Positions 17,151 to 25,811 of a stretch of DNA of 33,641 nt are shown piece by piece (within the stretch, counting starts at the first letter, position 1; every line of letters starts with the position of its first letter). The DNA is from Marinobacter bryozoorum (lineage in GTDB: Bacteria > Pseudomonadota > Gammaproteobacteria > Pseudomonadales > Oleiphilaceae). Made by a program: the position numbers and the translations under genes. The stretch covers positions 1 through 33,641 of the forward strand of contig NZ_JAKZAH010000039.1 of assembly GCF_023156245.1 (NCBI RefSeq), read 5' to 3'. A model generated the notes under the pieces. That model was given only the letters and a program-made list of their open reading frames with translations, was not told where the DNA came from and did no database searches.

Positions 17151-17194
17151 ACGACCAAAGTCGTAGGCCGGACCTCGGCCATCATAAAAATGAT
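17151..17194 (+). promoter_or_regulatory. Three consecutive small palindromes before the isomerase start
   Basis: In 44 bp there are three perfect 5-bp inverted repeats in a row: ACGAC-caaa-GTCGT (17151-17164), GGCCG-gacct-CGGCC (17166-17180) and ATCAT-aaaa-ATGAT (17181-17194). The ribosome site AAAGGAG (17197-17203) follows 2 nt later. They could be operator half-sites or a chain of RNA hairpins in the leader. Confidence 0.5.
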
Positions 17195-17209
17195 AGAAAG
17201 GAGCCCTCC

Positions 17210-17983
17210 GTGAGCGAACACGTTGTCATTGAAGTCCGCGACCAGGTACAGATCGCCCGCCTGAACCGCCCCGATCGCAAGAATGCCCTCAGCCAGGCCA
17301 TGTACGCCGCCCTGGCGGATGCCATTACCAACGCCGAGAACGACGCCAACATCCGTTGTACGCTGATTACCGGTACCGAGGAATGCTTTACGGCGGGCAA
17401 CGACCTGTCTGACTTCGCTGCCGGCCCGGTGGGAGATTTTGAAACTTCCCCGGTTGGGCGCTTCCTGTTCGGTATGGCAAAAGCCGAGAAGCCGGTCGTG
17501 GCGGCGGTCAATGGCCCAGCGGTGGGCATTGGCACCACCATGCTGTTGCATTGTGACCTGGTGTTTGCCGGTAACAATACCGCCTTCCAGATGCCGTTCG
17601 CCAACCTGGGCCTGTGCCCGGAGGGTGGTTCGAGCCTGCTGCTGCCGGAATGGCTTGGCCGGGTTCGGGCGGCGGAGCTGCTTATGCTGGGCGGAACCTT
17701 CGATGCACCCAGGGCCGCTGAACTGGGGCTGATCAACCGGGTTTGCGAGCCCTCTGATACGGAATCCGAGGCGCTGGCTGCCTGCGCCCAGCTCGCTGCT
17801 CAGCCGCCGGCGGCTATTCGCGCCACCAAGCGTTTGCTGAATCGTCGTAATACAGCCGAACTCAGGGAGGCAATGCTGGCAGAAGGCGAGGCGTTCGGTG
17901 AGCGGCTGAGGTCGCCAGAAGCGGCGGAAGCGTTCAAGGCGTTTATGGAAAAGAGAAAGCCGGACTTTTCCTCGTTTTCGTAA
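17210..17983 (+). CDS. Crotonase-family enoyl-CoA isomerase (Eci2-like)
   Basis: A 257-residue crotonase acting on acyl-CoA thioesters. The oxyanion-hole loops are AGNDL (62-66) and NGPAVGIG (101-108). The two glutamates that true enoyl-CoA hydratases use are absent: the first aligned position is Thr in GIGTTMLLHCD and the second is Phe in QMPFANLGL. A Glu at 138 in CPEGGSSLLLP instead matches the single catalytic Glu of Eci2/PECI-type delta3,delta2-enoyl-CoA isomerases. Isomerase activity in unsaturated fatty-acid oxidation is therefore more likely than hydratase. The start is GTG, 6 nt after AAAGGAG. It is a single gene, divergent from fumarase. Confidence 0.85.
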   Translation: MSEHVVIEVRDQVQIARLNRPDRKNALSQAMYAALADAITNAENDANIRCTLITGTEECFTAGNDLSDFAAGPVGDFETSPVGRFLFGMAKAEKPVVAAVNGPAVGIGTTMLLHCDLVFAGNNTAFQMPFANLGLCPEGGSSLLLPEWLGRVRAAELLMLGGTFDAPRAAELGLINRVCEPSDTESEALAACAQLAAQPPAAIRATKRLLNRRNTAELREAMLAEGEAFGERLRSPEAAEAFKAFMEKRKPDFSSFS

Positions 17984-17994
17984 CGTATCTTTCA

Positions 17995-18013
17995 GGCCAG
18001 CCCTGGGTTGGCC
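17995..18013 (+). terminator. Hairpin after the isomerase gene
   Basis: GGCCAGCC (17995-18002) pairs with GGTTGGCC (18006-18013), with one G-T wobble, around CTG. It is followed by a pyrimidine stretch (CCTTCCCC) rather than a clean T-run. It lies between convergent genes. Confidence 0.5.
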
Positions 18014-18030
18014 CCTTCCCCATTTGGGCT

Positions 18031-18888
18031 TCAGTTATCCCCTGAAGGCCGCTGCAACCGCCGGATCAGTTGACCGAGTGTACTGGCCAGCTGATCGGCC
18101 TTGTCGCGGTCATTGCCGAGCCGGAGGAACCGGGAGTTGTCGCGGGGATCGTAGATCCAGCAGGATTCCGTGGCGTTTTCGCAGCTCCACTCGATCATGG
18201 GACTGATTCCGTAGACCGGCAGGGTGATCGTACCGAGCTGGCGGCGATCACCTTCCTGTCGGCTTTCGCGGAAACTGAGCTCGCCGCTGTTGGCCGATAC
18301 CTGGTAGAGAATGTCCGGGCGGCTGCCTTCGCGAATCAGGCGAGCGTCACGGCTCCAGCCAGCCTGGTCAAACAGTCGGTTCAGGCGGTTAACCAGGGCG
18401 CCTGTGCTGGCATCACCGGCCACCGTTGCCTGGTCGCCGGCACCTGTCTCACCGGCCGGGGCGATTTCTGCAACCGGTTCATCTGCGGCATTGTCAGCAC
18501 CGCCGGACTGGCTGGAGCGCTCCTGTTCGATCCTTGTGATGAGCTTGAGAGCTTCGGTGTAGTGCTCACCATCAGCGCCGGTGCCGGCCACGTAGTTCTC
18601 AAGGGCGGAGAGCGCTTCGTTGTAGTGCCGGGAACGGGCCATGACCTCACCCCGGTAGTACAGGTGCTCCGGGGGCTTGTCACCTTCAATGCGCTGCAGG
18701 CGGTTCAGGTACTCGGCCGCCTGGCCCCAGTTTTCCCCCTCTACTGACTCTTCCACTGCCAGCATCAGGCGCTGGATTTCATGCTCCGGAGGGAGGGCCG
18801 CAGCGGAACCCGACGAAACCAGCAGGGCGCCCGCCAGCACCAGCCCGGCCACAGGCGCTCTCCCCGGCACCTTAATTCTTGAGTACAT
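18031..18888 (-). CDS. Secreted hypothetical protein with TPR-like region
   Basis: A 285-residue protein I do not recognise by family. It starts with a signal peptide (basic MYSRIKVPGR, hydrophobic AGLVLAGALLVSSGSAAA) with cleavage likely near residue 36, so it should be periplasmic. Residues about 40-130 are helical and TPR-like (WGQAAEYLNRLQRIEGDKPPEHLYYRGEVMARSRHYNEALSALENYV). A low-complexity acidic/alanine linker follows, and then a compact C-terminal part with a possible disulfide (WSCENATESCWIYDP). The start at 18888 follows GAGGAG by 8 nt and lies 17 bp inside the rmuC 3' end, so the two are probably one transcript. The 55 residues upstream in the same frame are antisense-like and were excluded. 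Confidence 0.75.
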   Translation of the reverse strand: MYSRIKVPGRAPVAGLVLAGALLVSSGSAAALPPEHEIQRLMLAVEESVEGENWGQAAEYLNRLQRIEGDKPPEHLYYRGEVMARSRHYNEALSALENYVAGTGADGEHYTEALKLITRIEQERSSQSGGADNAADEPVAEIAPAGETGAGDQATVAGDASTGALVNRLNRLFDQAGWSRDARLIREGSRPDILYQVSANSGELSFRESRQEGDRRQLGTITLPVYGISPMIEWSCENATESCWIYDPRDNSRFLRLGNDRDKADQLASTLGQLIRRLQRPSGDN

Positions 18889-20566
18889 CGTTTTTCTCCT
18901 CGCCTGTTCCTGACGGATATGCGGGCTGATCGTCCTGTTCCTGCTGATCCGCATCGTCCTGGTCGTCGCCCGCCCGCGATGCCCCTTGCTCACCCGCCCC
19001 GGGGGGCTGCGTTTGCAGAGACGCTGGTACTTCGTCCTCATCACCGCCGGCATCTGCCTGGTCGGTGATCGTCCGTGGCAGTTCCTTTTTCACCCGCACA
19101 CCCAGCTCAACGAACCTGCTGGCCTGGGATATCAGGTTGCCCCGGCCCCGGGTCAGGGTGTTCATGGCGCCATCGTAGGTGGTCTGCACAGTCTGCAGCT
19201 GGCTACCCATTTTCTCCATCGCCTCTACGAAGACCCGCAACTTGTCGTAGACCGCACTCGCCCGGTCAGCAATCTTGCGGGCATTCTGGCTCTGGCGCTC
19301 GTATCGCCAGATGTTCTCGATAGTCCGCAGAGTGGCCAGGAGTGTGGTTGGTGTCACTACGGTAATCTTTTTCTCGAATGCTTCCGCGAACAGGTTCTCG
19401 TCGTACTGGAATGCCGCCACGAACGCCGGTTCGATGGGCATGAACAACAATACGAAGTCCGGTGAATGCAGGCCATTGAGCTGGCTGTAGTCTTTTTCGC
19501 TGAGGGTTCGGATGTGTTGGCGAACGGCTTCCACGTGGGCCTTCAGATGGTTTTCCCTTTCAACCTCGCCTTCTTCGGTCACCCATTGCTGATAGGCCAC
19601 CAGGGAAACCTTGGAGTCGATCACCAGGTTACGCTGGTCCGGCAGGTGCACCACCACGTCCGGGCGCAGCAACTGGCCATCGCCATCCCGATAGCTGCCC
19701 TGGGTGTCGTACTCCACGCCCTTGCGCAGGCCGGACCTTTCCAGCACCCGCTCCAGGATCAGCTCACCCCAGTTGCCCTGGATTTTCTTGTCACCCTTGA
19801 GGGCCCGGGTGAGGTTGGCCGCCTCCTCGGTGATCTGCTGGTTCAGCTCCTGCAAGGATTTGATCTCGCTGCGCAGGGCCTGCCGGTCCTTGGTCTCAGT
19901 GGTGTAAACGTCCTCCACTCGCTTGCGGAAGTCCTGGATCTGGTCACGGAAGGGGTTAAGCAGGCTGTCCAGGCTGGTACGGGTCTGCTTGCTGAAGTGC
20001 TCGCTTTTCTGTTCAAAGATACGATTGGCAAGGTTTTCGAACTCGTGCTTGAGGGCGTCCCGGTTACGCTCCAGCAGCTCCAGTTTCTCGTTGGCGGCCT
20101 TGCGCTCCTTGTCGATGGTGACGTCTTGCTCGCGCAGCTTTACCCGAGCCGCTTCCAGGTCTGAAGCCAGTTCATCCCGGCGTGCTTTGAGCTCGCCTTT
20201 CTCACGCTCCAGGCTCTCGGCCCGCTTCTGCTCGGACTGTTTCTCGGCTTCCAGGGTGGCGCTGCGCTGTTCGAGCGTACCGGCCTGGCCCCGCCAGTGT
20301 TCGACCCGGTGCTCCAGCTCCTGCAGCTGTTCCGAGCGCTCTTTTAACCGGGTCTCCGCCTGGTCCAGCCGCTGGTTCTGAAGTTCCAGCTCATGGAGCG
20401 CCCGTGCCAGTTCGTGACCTGATTGCTGATGCGCCTCCCTCTCCCCGGCCAACTGGCGCCCCCGGGCCCGCAGTGCCACAATCAGGGCAAGGATAACAAG
20501 GGTAAGTACAGCAAAGATTGCCAGTGCAATTGGCTGGCCGATAATCTGTTCCCACAACGGCTTCAA
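18872..20566 (-). CDS. rmuC: RmuC-family DNA recombination protein
   Basis: A 564-residue RmuC protein, a predicted PD-(D/E)XK-type nuclease that limits recombination between inverted repeats in E. coli. It has one N-terminal membrane helix (IALAIFAVLTLVILALIVAL), a long coiled coil (about 40-190), and the RmuC core with KGDKKIQGNWGELILERVLE, GQLLRPDVVVHLPDQRNLVIDSKVSL and FVLLFMPIEPAF. The tail beyond about residue 505 is unusually acidic and Gln-rich. The start is TTG at 20566, with GGAGA 8 nt upstream and no in-frame ATG near. The window itself contains large inverted repeats, but no direct link can be claimed. Confidence 0.93.
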   Translation of the reverse strand: MKPLWEQIIGQPIALAIFAVLTLVILALIVALRARGRQLAGEREAHQQSGHELARALHELELQNQRLDQAETRLKERSEQLQELEHRVEHWRGQAGTLEQRSATLEAEKQSEQKRAESLEREKGELKARRDELASDLEAARVKLREQDVTIDKERKAANEKLELLERNRDALKHEFENLANRIFEQKSEHFSKQTRTSLDSLLNPFRDQIQDFRKRVEDVYTTETKDRQALRSEIKSLQELNQQITEEAANLTRALKGDKKIQGNWGELILERVLERSGLRKGVEYDTQGSYRDGDGQLLRPDVVVHLPDQRNLVIDSKVSLVAYQQWVTEEGEVERENHLKAHVEAVRQHIRTLSEKDYSQLNGLHSPDFVLLFMPIEPAFVAAFQYDENLFAEAFEKKITVVTPTTLLATLRTIENIWRYERQSQNARKIADRASAVYDKLRVFVEAMEKMGSQLQTVQTTYDGAMNTLTRGRGNLISQASRFVELGVRVKKELPRTITDQADAGGDEDEVPASLQTQPPGAGEQGASRAGDDQDDADQQEQDDQPAYPSGTGEEKNDVLKN

Positions 20567-20763
20567 GGCGACGGTCTCCAGCGATCTTCAGGCCTGCGCT
20601 TTTCATCAACTTACGGTTGCCAGTACTATACGCGAATTCCTCAACGCTGTGGCTGGCCGGGGTTTGGCTACCCTGGGCCAACCAACCCGACCATGGCGAC
20701 ACCCGAGGGCTTTTCACTGGCCATTGTGAAGTTACCGTAAACCCGGACGAGGGACCGTTCATG

Positions 20764-20769
20764 TATAAT
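20764..20769 (+). promoter_or_regulatory. Candidate -10 box of the envelope trio operon
   Basis: A perfect TATAAT, immediately preceded by TG, lies 31 bp before the start codon at 20800. No good -35 is seen at 16-18 bp, so an activator or a near-extended -10 would be needed. Confidence 0.45.
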
Positions 20770-20799
20770 CCGCGCGACCTGGACAGTCAGAGAGAACCC

Positions 20800-21585
20800 A
20801 TGTTGTCGACATCCAAAACGCTCGCAGCCGCCCTGCTCGCCACGACCACCCTGCTGACCGGCTGCGCTGCAGACTCGGTTCTGGTGGACCACTATGAAAT
20901 GCAGGGGCTCCAGCAGTCCGTTGCAGACCAGAACGCTGACCTGACCTACCTGAAGACCACCGGCGACCGCAATCACCAGGAACTTACAGAGTTCACCAGT
21001 GAGTCGACCCAGCGGATTATCGACACCATCAACCAGCGGGTAAAACCGCCGGAGTGCCCACCCGTTCCCGAGGCCCCGGCATGCACCGTCGACCCGTCGA
21101 CTGACACCGGCACCAGTGACCGGGTAAAGGGCAAGCTGGTGGTGGGTGAAGTGGAAAAGGCCTTCCTGGTTGGCCCGAACTTTATCTATGACGCCCGCAT
21201 TGACAGTGGCGCCGAGACGTCTTCCATGGATGCCCGCAATGTTCAGCGCTTCGAGCGGGACGGGCAGGAGTGGGTGCGCTTCGATATCCCCGTACCCGGC
21301 AAGGACGACACCTTCGAAACCCTTGAGCGCAAGGTGGTCCGTAACGTTCGTATTATCCAGGCCAACGAGGAAGACCACGAGCGGCGGGCGGTGGTTGAGC
21401 TCCAGTTCCGCATCGGGGACCACGAACAGAAGGCCGAATTCACCCTGAGTGACCGGGCCCACCTGACCTACGCTTTGCTGATTGGCCGCAACATTCTGCG
21501 AGACGTCATGCTGATCGATGTGGGCAAGGAATACAGTACTGAACTGCCCCGTTCCATCCGCACAAACGCCATCCGGAACAACTGA
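20800..21585 (+). CDS. Retropepsin-like aspartic protease lipoprotein (PF05618 family)
   Basis: A 261-residue lipoprotein. The signal peptide ends in lipobox L-T-G-C with C22 as the lipid anchor. A coiled or linker region follows, with a Cys-Pro-rich segment (PPECPPVPEAPACTVDP). Then comes the RimB/'ATP-dependent zinc protease' domain with the retropepsin-type motif DARIDSGAETSSMDARN. Family members are single-domain aspartic-protease folds that would act as dimers; the older name 'zinc protease' is misleading. Its place is the periplasmic face of a membrane. It is the first of three tightly packed genes, ending 10 bp before the next. The start at 20800 was chosen for the clean lipoprotein signal; its ribosome site is weak (GAGAGAA). 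Confidence 0.85.
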   Translation: MLSTSKTLAAALLATTTLLTGCAADSVLVDHYEMQGLQQSVADQNADLTYLKTTGDRNHQELTEFTSESTQRIIDTINQRVKPPECPPVPEAPACTVDPSTDTGTSDRVKGKLVVGEVEKAFLVGPNFIYDARIDSGAETSSMDARNVQRFERDGQEWVRFDIPVPGKDDTFETLERKVVRNVRIIQANEEDHERRAVVELQFRIGDHEQKAEFTLSDRAHLTYALLIGRNILRDVMLIDVGKEYSTELPRSIRTNAIRNN

Positions 21586-21595
21586 GGCATCTGTC

Positions 21596-23113
21596 TTGAA
21601 ACAGCGTTCCCGCTACCCCTTCTACCTTGCCATTTTCCTGCTGATTGCTGCCGGCATTGCCCTGGCAGTAACCCGCCATGTGCAGCTGGGTATCCCCTGG
21701 CTGGCCGGCGAGCAAAAGCCCGTATGGATGGTGGAGGCACGCATTGATTTCGAAGCCACCGGTGAAGAGGTACTGGTCAGCCTCAATGTGCCGGATAACC
21801 CGCCCGGTTTCCGGGTGCTGTCGCAGCAGGCGGCGTCGCCCGGTTACGGTTTCTCACTGATCGAGGACTCCGGCGACCTGCGGGCCGAGTGGAGCATTCG
21901 CGAGGCTGACGGCGGGCAAACCCTGTACTTCAATGTGCAATTGACACCAGACGACTCCACCGACGGCAGCATTCGAACCATTGCGCCGGAGCCCCAGGCG
22001 ATGTTCTGGGAAGAGCCCGAAGCCACCGCGGTGGCCGAGGTACTCGAACGGGCCGGCGCCAAGTCCGCCAGCCCCGAGAGCATGACCCGTGAGCTGATCA
22101 AACTGTTGCGCTCTTCCGAACCCGATCAGAATATTGCCCTGCTGCTGAACAACAACGACTACGTCACCCTGGTCCAGCGCCTGCTCAACCATGCCGGCAT
22201 CCCGGCCCGGGTCGCGGATGGCCTCAAGCTGGAGGACGCCCGGCGACTTCAGCCCCTGCGCCCCTTTTTACAGATTCATAACGGCGAACGCTGGCTGACC
22301 TTCCACCCCGAAACCGGTCAGCAGGGGCTGCCGGACGATGTGGTGCTCTGGCGCCAGGATGCGGACGCCCTACTCGATGTCATGGGTGGTCAGGATTCCC
22401 AGATCAGCTTCTCCATGCTCCAGCAGACCGTACCGGCCCTGCAGCTGGCAACCCGTGAGGGCGGCGGTAACGGGCTCGGGTTCCTCAGCCTCTATGAGCT
22501 GCCCATCGAGGAGCAGGGCATGTTCCGCATGTTGCTGCTGCTTCCCCTCGGGGCGCTGGTGGTCGCCTTTATGCGAATCATTATCGGTATCCGCACCTCC
22601 GGTACCTTCATGCCGGTACTGATCGCCGTCGCCTTTGTTCAGACCTCCCTGATTCCCGGCCTGGTGGCCTTCCTGTCGGTGGTCGCGGTGGGACTGGTGA
22701 TGCGGGGTTACCTGTCGAGCCTTAACCTGCTCCTTGTGGCCCGGATATCTGCGCTGATCATCCTGGTGATTGCCATTACCACCGGCATCAGCATTGTCGG
22801 CTACCAGATGGGCTTCAACACCGGCATGACCGTCACCTTCTTCCCCATGGTGATCCTGGCCTGGACCATTGAGCGCATGTCCATCCTCTGGGAAGAAGAC
22901 GGCCCCAGGGAAGTCGTCATACAGGGCTTCGGCAGCCTGTTTGTGGCCGTGCTGGCGTACCTGCTGATGGACGCCCCCCTGGCCCGGCACCTGACCTTCA
23001 ACTTCCCGGAACTGCACCTGGTGACCTTCGGCCTGATCCTGCTGATGGGGCAGTACACCGGTTACAAGCTGACCGAGTTGCGCCGGTTCAGCCCGGTCAA
23101 GGACTTCTCATGA
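21596..23113 (+). CDS. Inactive transglutaminase fused to seven-helix membrane domain
   Basis: A 505-residue inner-membrane protein. It has one N-terminal helix (FYLAIFLLIAAGIALAV), a periplasmic part (about 45-300) with a transglutaminase-like fold, and a C-terminal block of about seven helices beginning MFRMLLLLPLGALVVAFM and including IIIGIRTSGTFMPVLIAVAF. In the transglutaminase part the usual catalytic Cys is absent: the helix region reads LLNNNDYVTLVQRLLNHAGIPARV, so a binding rather than enzymatic role fits. The start was taken as TTG at 21596, with GAGG 8 nt before it; an upstream in-frame ATG at 21518 lies inside the protease gene and lacks a ribosome site. It overlaps the next gene by 4 bp. 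Confidence 0.85.
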   Translation: MKQRSRYPFYLAIFLLIAAGIALAVTRHVQLGIPWLAGEQKPVWMVEARIDFEATGEEVLVSLNVPDNPPGFRVLSQQAASPGYGFSLIEDSGDLRAEWSIREADGGQTLYFNVQLTPDDSTDGSIRTIAPEPQAMFWEEPEATAVAEVLERAGAKSASPESMTRELIKLLRSSEPDQNIALLLNNNDYVTLVQRLLNHAGIPARVADGLKLEDARRLQPLRPFLQIHNGERWLTFHPETGQQGLPDDVVLWRQDADALLDVMGGQDSQISFSMLQQTVPALQLATREGGGNGLGFLSLYELPIEEQGMFRMLLLLPLGALVVAFMRIIIGIRTSGTFMPVLIAVAFVQTSLIPGLVAFLSVVAVGLVMRGYLSSLNLLLVARISALIILVIAITTGISIVGYQMGFNTGMTVTFFPMVILAWTIERMSILWEEDGPREVVIQGFGSLFVAVLAYLLMDAPLARHLTFNFPELHLVTFGLILLMGQYTGYKLTELRRFSPVKDFS

Positions 23114-24057
23114 GTGCCTGGATATCGCCCTTCCGCCTGCGCAAGGCCGGTATCCTGGGGATGAACGAACGTAATGTCTCGTACATCGCTCGTTACAATG
23201 ATCGCCGCGCCTATCCGTTGGTGGACGACAAGCTCAAGACCAAGCTGCTGGCGGAGGAGTTTGATATCAAGACGCCCCGCCTGCGGCAGGTGGTGAGGCA
23301 ACAGCACGAGATCGGCCATTTCAGGGAGATGGCGGTGGACCTGGAAGGGTTTGCCATCAAGCCTTCCAAAGGGTCCGGCGGCAAGGGCATCACGGTTATC
23401 AAGCGCAGGGAGGGCGACCAGTACGTCAAGGCGTCCGGGGCGCACCTGACCCTGGGGTACCTGGAACGCCACCTGAGCAACATCCTGGCCGGCCTTTACA
23501 GCCTGGGTGGTACACCCGATGTGGCCATTGTCGAGGACCTGGTACGGCCCACGGCCTTGCTCTCAAAGGTCTCCTTCCAGGGGGTTCCGGATATCCGCAT
23601 CGTGGTGTTCCAGGGCTACCCGGTGATGGCCATGTTGCGGCTTTCCACCAGGGCCTCTGACGGCAAGGCCAACCTGCACCAGGGTGCCGTCGGTGTTGGC
23701 CTGGACATTGGGTCCGGCCGAGCGCTGAACGCGGTTCAGTTCAATCGCCAGATCCTGCTGCACCCGGATACCGGGCTACCGGTCAGTGATATCTGCATCG
23801 ACGACTGGGACACCATGCTGGTAATGGCTGCCCGCTGTTATGAAGCCACTGGCCTGGGATATATCGGGGTGGACCTGGTGCTGGACGAGGTGGAAGGCCC
23901 CCTGCTGCTGGAACTGAATGCCCGTCCGGGCCTGGCTATCCAGATGGCCAACGGCAAGGGCTTGCTGCCCCGGCTGGGCAATATCGAATCCCTGAAACGG
24001 CCGCATTACACCCCGGAAAAGCGCGCGGCCTATGCCATGACCACTTTCGGGGCCTGA
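23110..24057 (+). CDS. RimK-like ATP-grasp ligase (alpha-L-glutamate ligase-like)
   Basis: A 315-residue cytosolic ATP-grasp enzyme that would activate a carboxylate with ATP and join it to an amine. ATP-grasp hallmarks are FAIKPSKGSGGKGITVI (nucleotide-binding lysine and glycine loop), AIVEDLV (adenine-contacting strand), DIRIVVFQGYPVMAMLRLS and the metal-binding end GVDLVLDE...LLLELNARPGL. The start is the ATG overlapping the previous stop (ATGA). The trio of protease lipoprotein, transglutaminase-membrane protein and ligase suggests a ligase on one side of the membrane, with a sensor or carrier and a protease on the other. The substrate is unknown. Confidence 0.87.
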   Translation: MSAWISPFRLRKAGILGMNERNVSYIARYNDRRAYPLVDDKLKTKLLAEEFDIKTPRLRQVVRQQHEIGHFREMAVDLEGFAIKPSKGSGGKGITVIKRREGDQYVKASGAHLTLGYLERHLSNILAGLYSLGGTPDVAIVEDLVRPTALLSKVSFQGVPDIRIVVFQGYPVMAMLRLSTRASDGKANLHQGAVGVGLDIGSGRALNAVQFNRQILLHPDTGLPVSDICIDDWDTMLVMAARCYEATGLGYIGVDLVLDEVEGPLLLELNARPGLAIQMANGKGLLPRLGNIESLKRPHYTPEKRAAYAMTTFGA

Positions 24058-24130
24058 TTACCTCCCCTGATCACTTCCCGTATTGACTGGCCGAGCTGCA
24101 GACGCTCTGCCGTTACCTCATACCAGGCGT

Positions 24131-24161
24131 AAAAAAACCGGGGCCGCAGCCCCGGTTTTTT
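24131..24161. terminator. Bidirectional rho-independent terminator
   Basis: A7, then CCGGGGC-CGCA-GCCCCGG, then T7. The symmetrical A and T tracts let it serve both the ligase operon (plus strand) and the BCCT gene (minus strand), whose stop is 19 bp away. Confidence 0.93.
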
Positions 24162-24179
24162 GTCACCAGCCTGTAAAGA

Positions 24180-25772
24180 CTAGAGTTTGCCTTCGGCCAA
24201 CAATAGCTTGCGCTCGTGGCTGAGACCCTTGAACAGACCCCAACACATGACCAGCAGGATTGCCGTAAATGGCAGGCCGGCACTGATCGCGGTCGCCTGT
24301 ATGGCCCCCAGTGCATCGGCACCGCCGCCAAAGATCAGCGCGGCCGCGATAGCACCTTCCATAACCACCCAGAACACGCGCTGGGCTGTAGGTGCATCGG
24401 TCTTGCCGCCAGCAGTGATGCTGTCGATGACCAGTGAGCCGGAATCCGACGAGGTCACGAAGAACACCAGTACCAGGATGATCCCGACAAAGGAGATAAC
24501 GCCGGTCAGCGGCAGGTTCTCGAACATCTGGAACGTGGCCAGGGAAACATCACCCAGACCATCCTGGGCCAGAACACCCACGCCGTTCTGGATCTGGTCG
24601 AGTGCAGCGCCACCAAACCCGCTCATCCAGACGGTGGTAATAACGGTCGGAATGATCAGTACAGCGGTAACAAACTCCCGGACAGTACGGCCATTCGACA
24701 CCCGCGCGATGAACATGCCGACGAACGGTGACCAGGAGATCCACCAGGCCCAGTAAAACACGGTCCATGCATGCATCCAGCCTTCATCCTCACGACCAAA
24801 CGGGTTACTCAGGCCTGCGAAGTTACCCACATAGCTTGAACCGGTCACCCAGATGGTTTCCAGGATCTTCATGGTTGGTCCGGCAAAGATGATAAACAAC
24901 AGCAATACGGCAGCAATCATCATATTGACGTTACTGAGTATTTTTACACCGCCGTCCAGGCCTCGCAAAACGGAGATGAGTGCAACAAACGTCACCCCGG
25001 TGATAATGGCCATCTGCACATTGATACCGGAAGAAATGCCGAACAGGTAATCCAGGCCTGAAGCTGCCTGCTGGGCGCCGAACCCGAGGGAAGTCGCCAG
25101 GCCGAAGATGGTGGCAACCACGGCCAGCACATCAATAATATGGCCCGGCCAGCCCCATACACGGTCGCGCAACAGCGGAAAAAAGGCGGAACGAATGGTC
25201 AGCGGCATGCCCTTGTTAAAGGCAAAGAACGCCAGTGACAAGGCAACTACCGCATAGATCGCCCAGGGATGCAGGCCCCAGTGGTAAAGGGTAGAGCCCA
25301 TTGCCAGCCCACGTGCCTCTTCAGTTTCCGGCGTGACATTAAAGGGCGACATGCCCCAGTGGCCAGAGTAATAGGCCACCGGCTCGGCCACGGCCCAGAA
25401 CATCAGGCCAATCCCCATGCCTGCTGCAAACAGCATGGCAAACCAGGATAAACGGGTGAACTCGGGTTTTGCGTCTTGCCCGCCCAGCCTTATCTTGCCA
25501 ATTGGCAGAAAGATCAGCGCTATGCTGAACACCACGAAGATGTTGGCGCTCAGTATGAAGAACCAATCAAAGTTGTTGATGATGGAGTTCTTTGCCCCGT
25601 CCAGAAGCTCCTTGGCCTCTCCGGGAAACATGAGTGTGCCCACTACGAATACGACCACCAGAATCGCCGTAATGGGGAACACAGGTGCGTGCAGGTCCAG
25701 GCCGAACGGATTGATGTTGTCCTGGCCTGCCACGTAGTCCGTCTGGTATTCGTCTTTGACAACCTCGCCCAC
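24180..25772 (-). CDS. BCCT-family betaine/choline/carnitine transporter
   Basis: A 530-residue membrane transporter with about 12 helices for trimethylammonium osmolytes such as glycine betaine. Signatures are the glycine-rich GMGIGLMFWAVAEP in helix 3 and the substrate-box region FYWAWWISWSPFVGMFIARVSNGRTVREF. The GMGIG form is that of sodium-coupled members like BetP. The start was set at GTG 25772 (VGEVVKDEY), because GGGAGG sits exactly 7 nt before it. The ATG at 25787 is in frame but has no ribosome site of its own, and its first codons are that GGGAGG. The N-terminal cytoplasmic tail is short (about 30 residues). A 13-G run lies 40 bp upstream. Confidence 0.92.
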   Translation of the reverse strand: MGEVVKDEYQTDYVAGQDNINPFGLDLHAPVFPITAILVVVFVVGTLMFPGEAKELLDGAKNSIINNFDWFFILSANIFVVFSIALIFLPIGKIRLGGQDAKPEFTRLSWFAMLFAAGMGIGLMFWAVAEPVAYYSGHWGMSPFNVTPETEEARGLAMGSTLYHWGLHPWAIYAVVALSLAFFAFNKGMPLTIRSAFFPLLRDRVWGWPGHIIDVLAVVATIFGLATSLGFGAQQAASGLDYLFGISSGINVQMAIITGVTFVALISVLRGLDGGVKILSNVNMMIAAVLLLFIIFAGPTMKILETIWVTGSSYVGNFAGLSNPFGREDEGWMHAWTVFYWAWWISWSPFVGMFIARVSNGRTVREFVTAVLIIPTVITTVWMSGFGGAALDQIQNGVGVLAQDGLGDVSLATFQMFENLPLTGVISFVGIILVLVFFVTSSDSGSLVIDSITAGGKTDAPTAQRVFWVVMEGAIAAALIFGGGADALGAIQATAISAGLPFTAILLVMCWGLFKGLSHERKLLLAEGKL

Positions 25773-25811
25773 TGTGGAGCCTCCCATAGACTATGGCTTG
25801 CTACATTTCGC

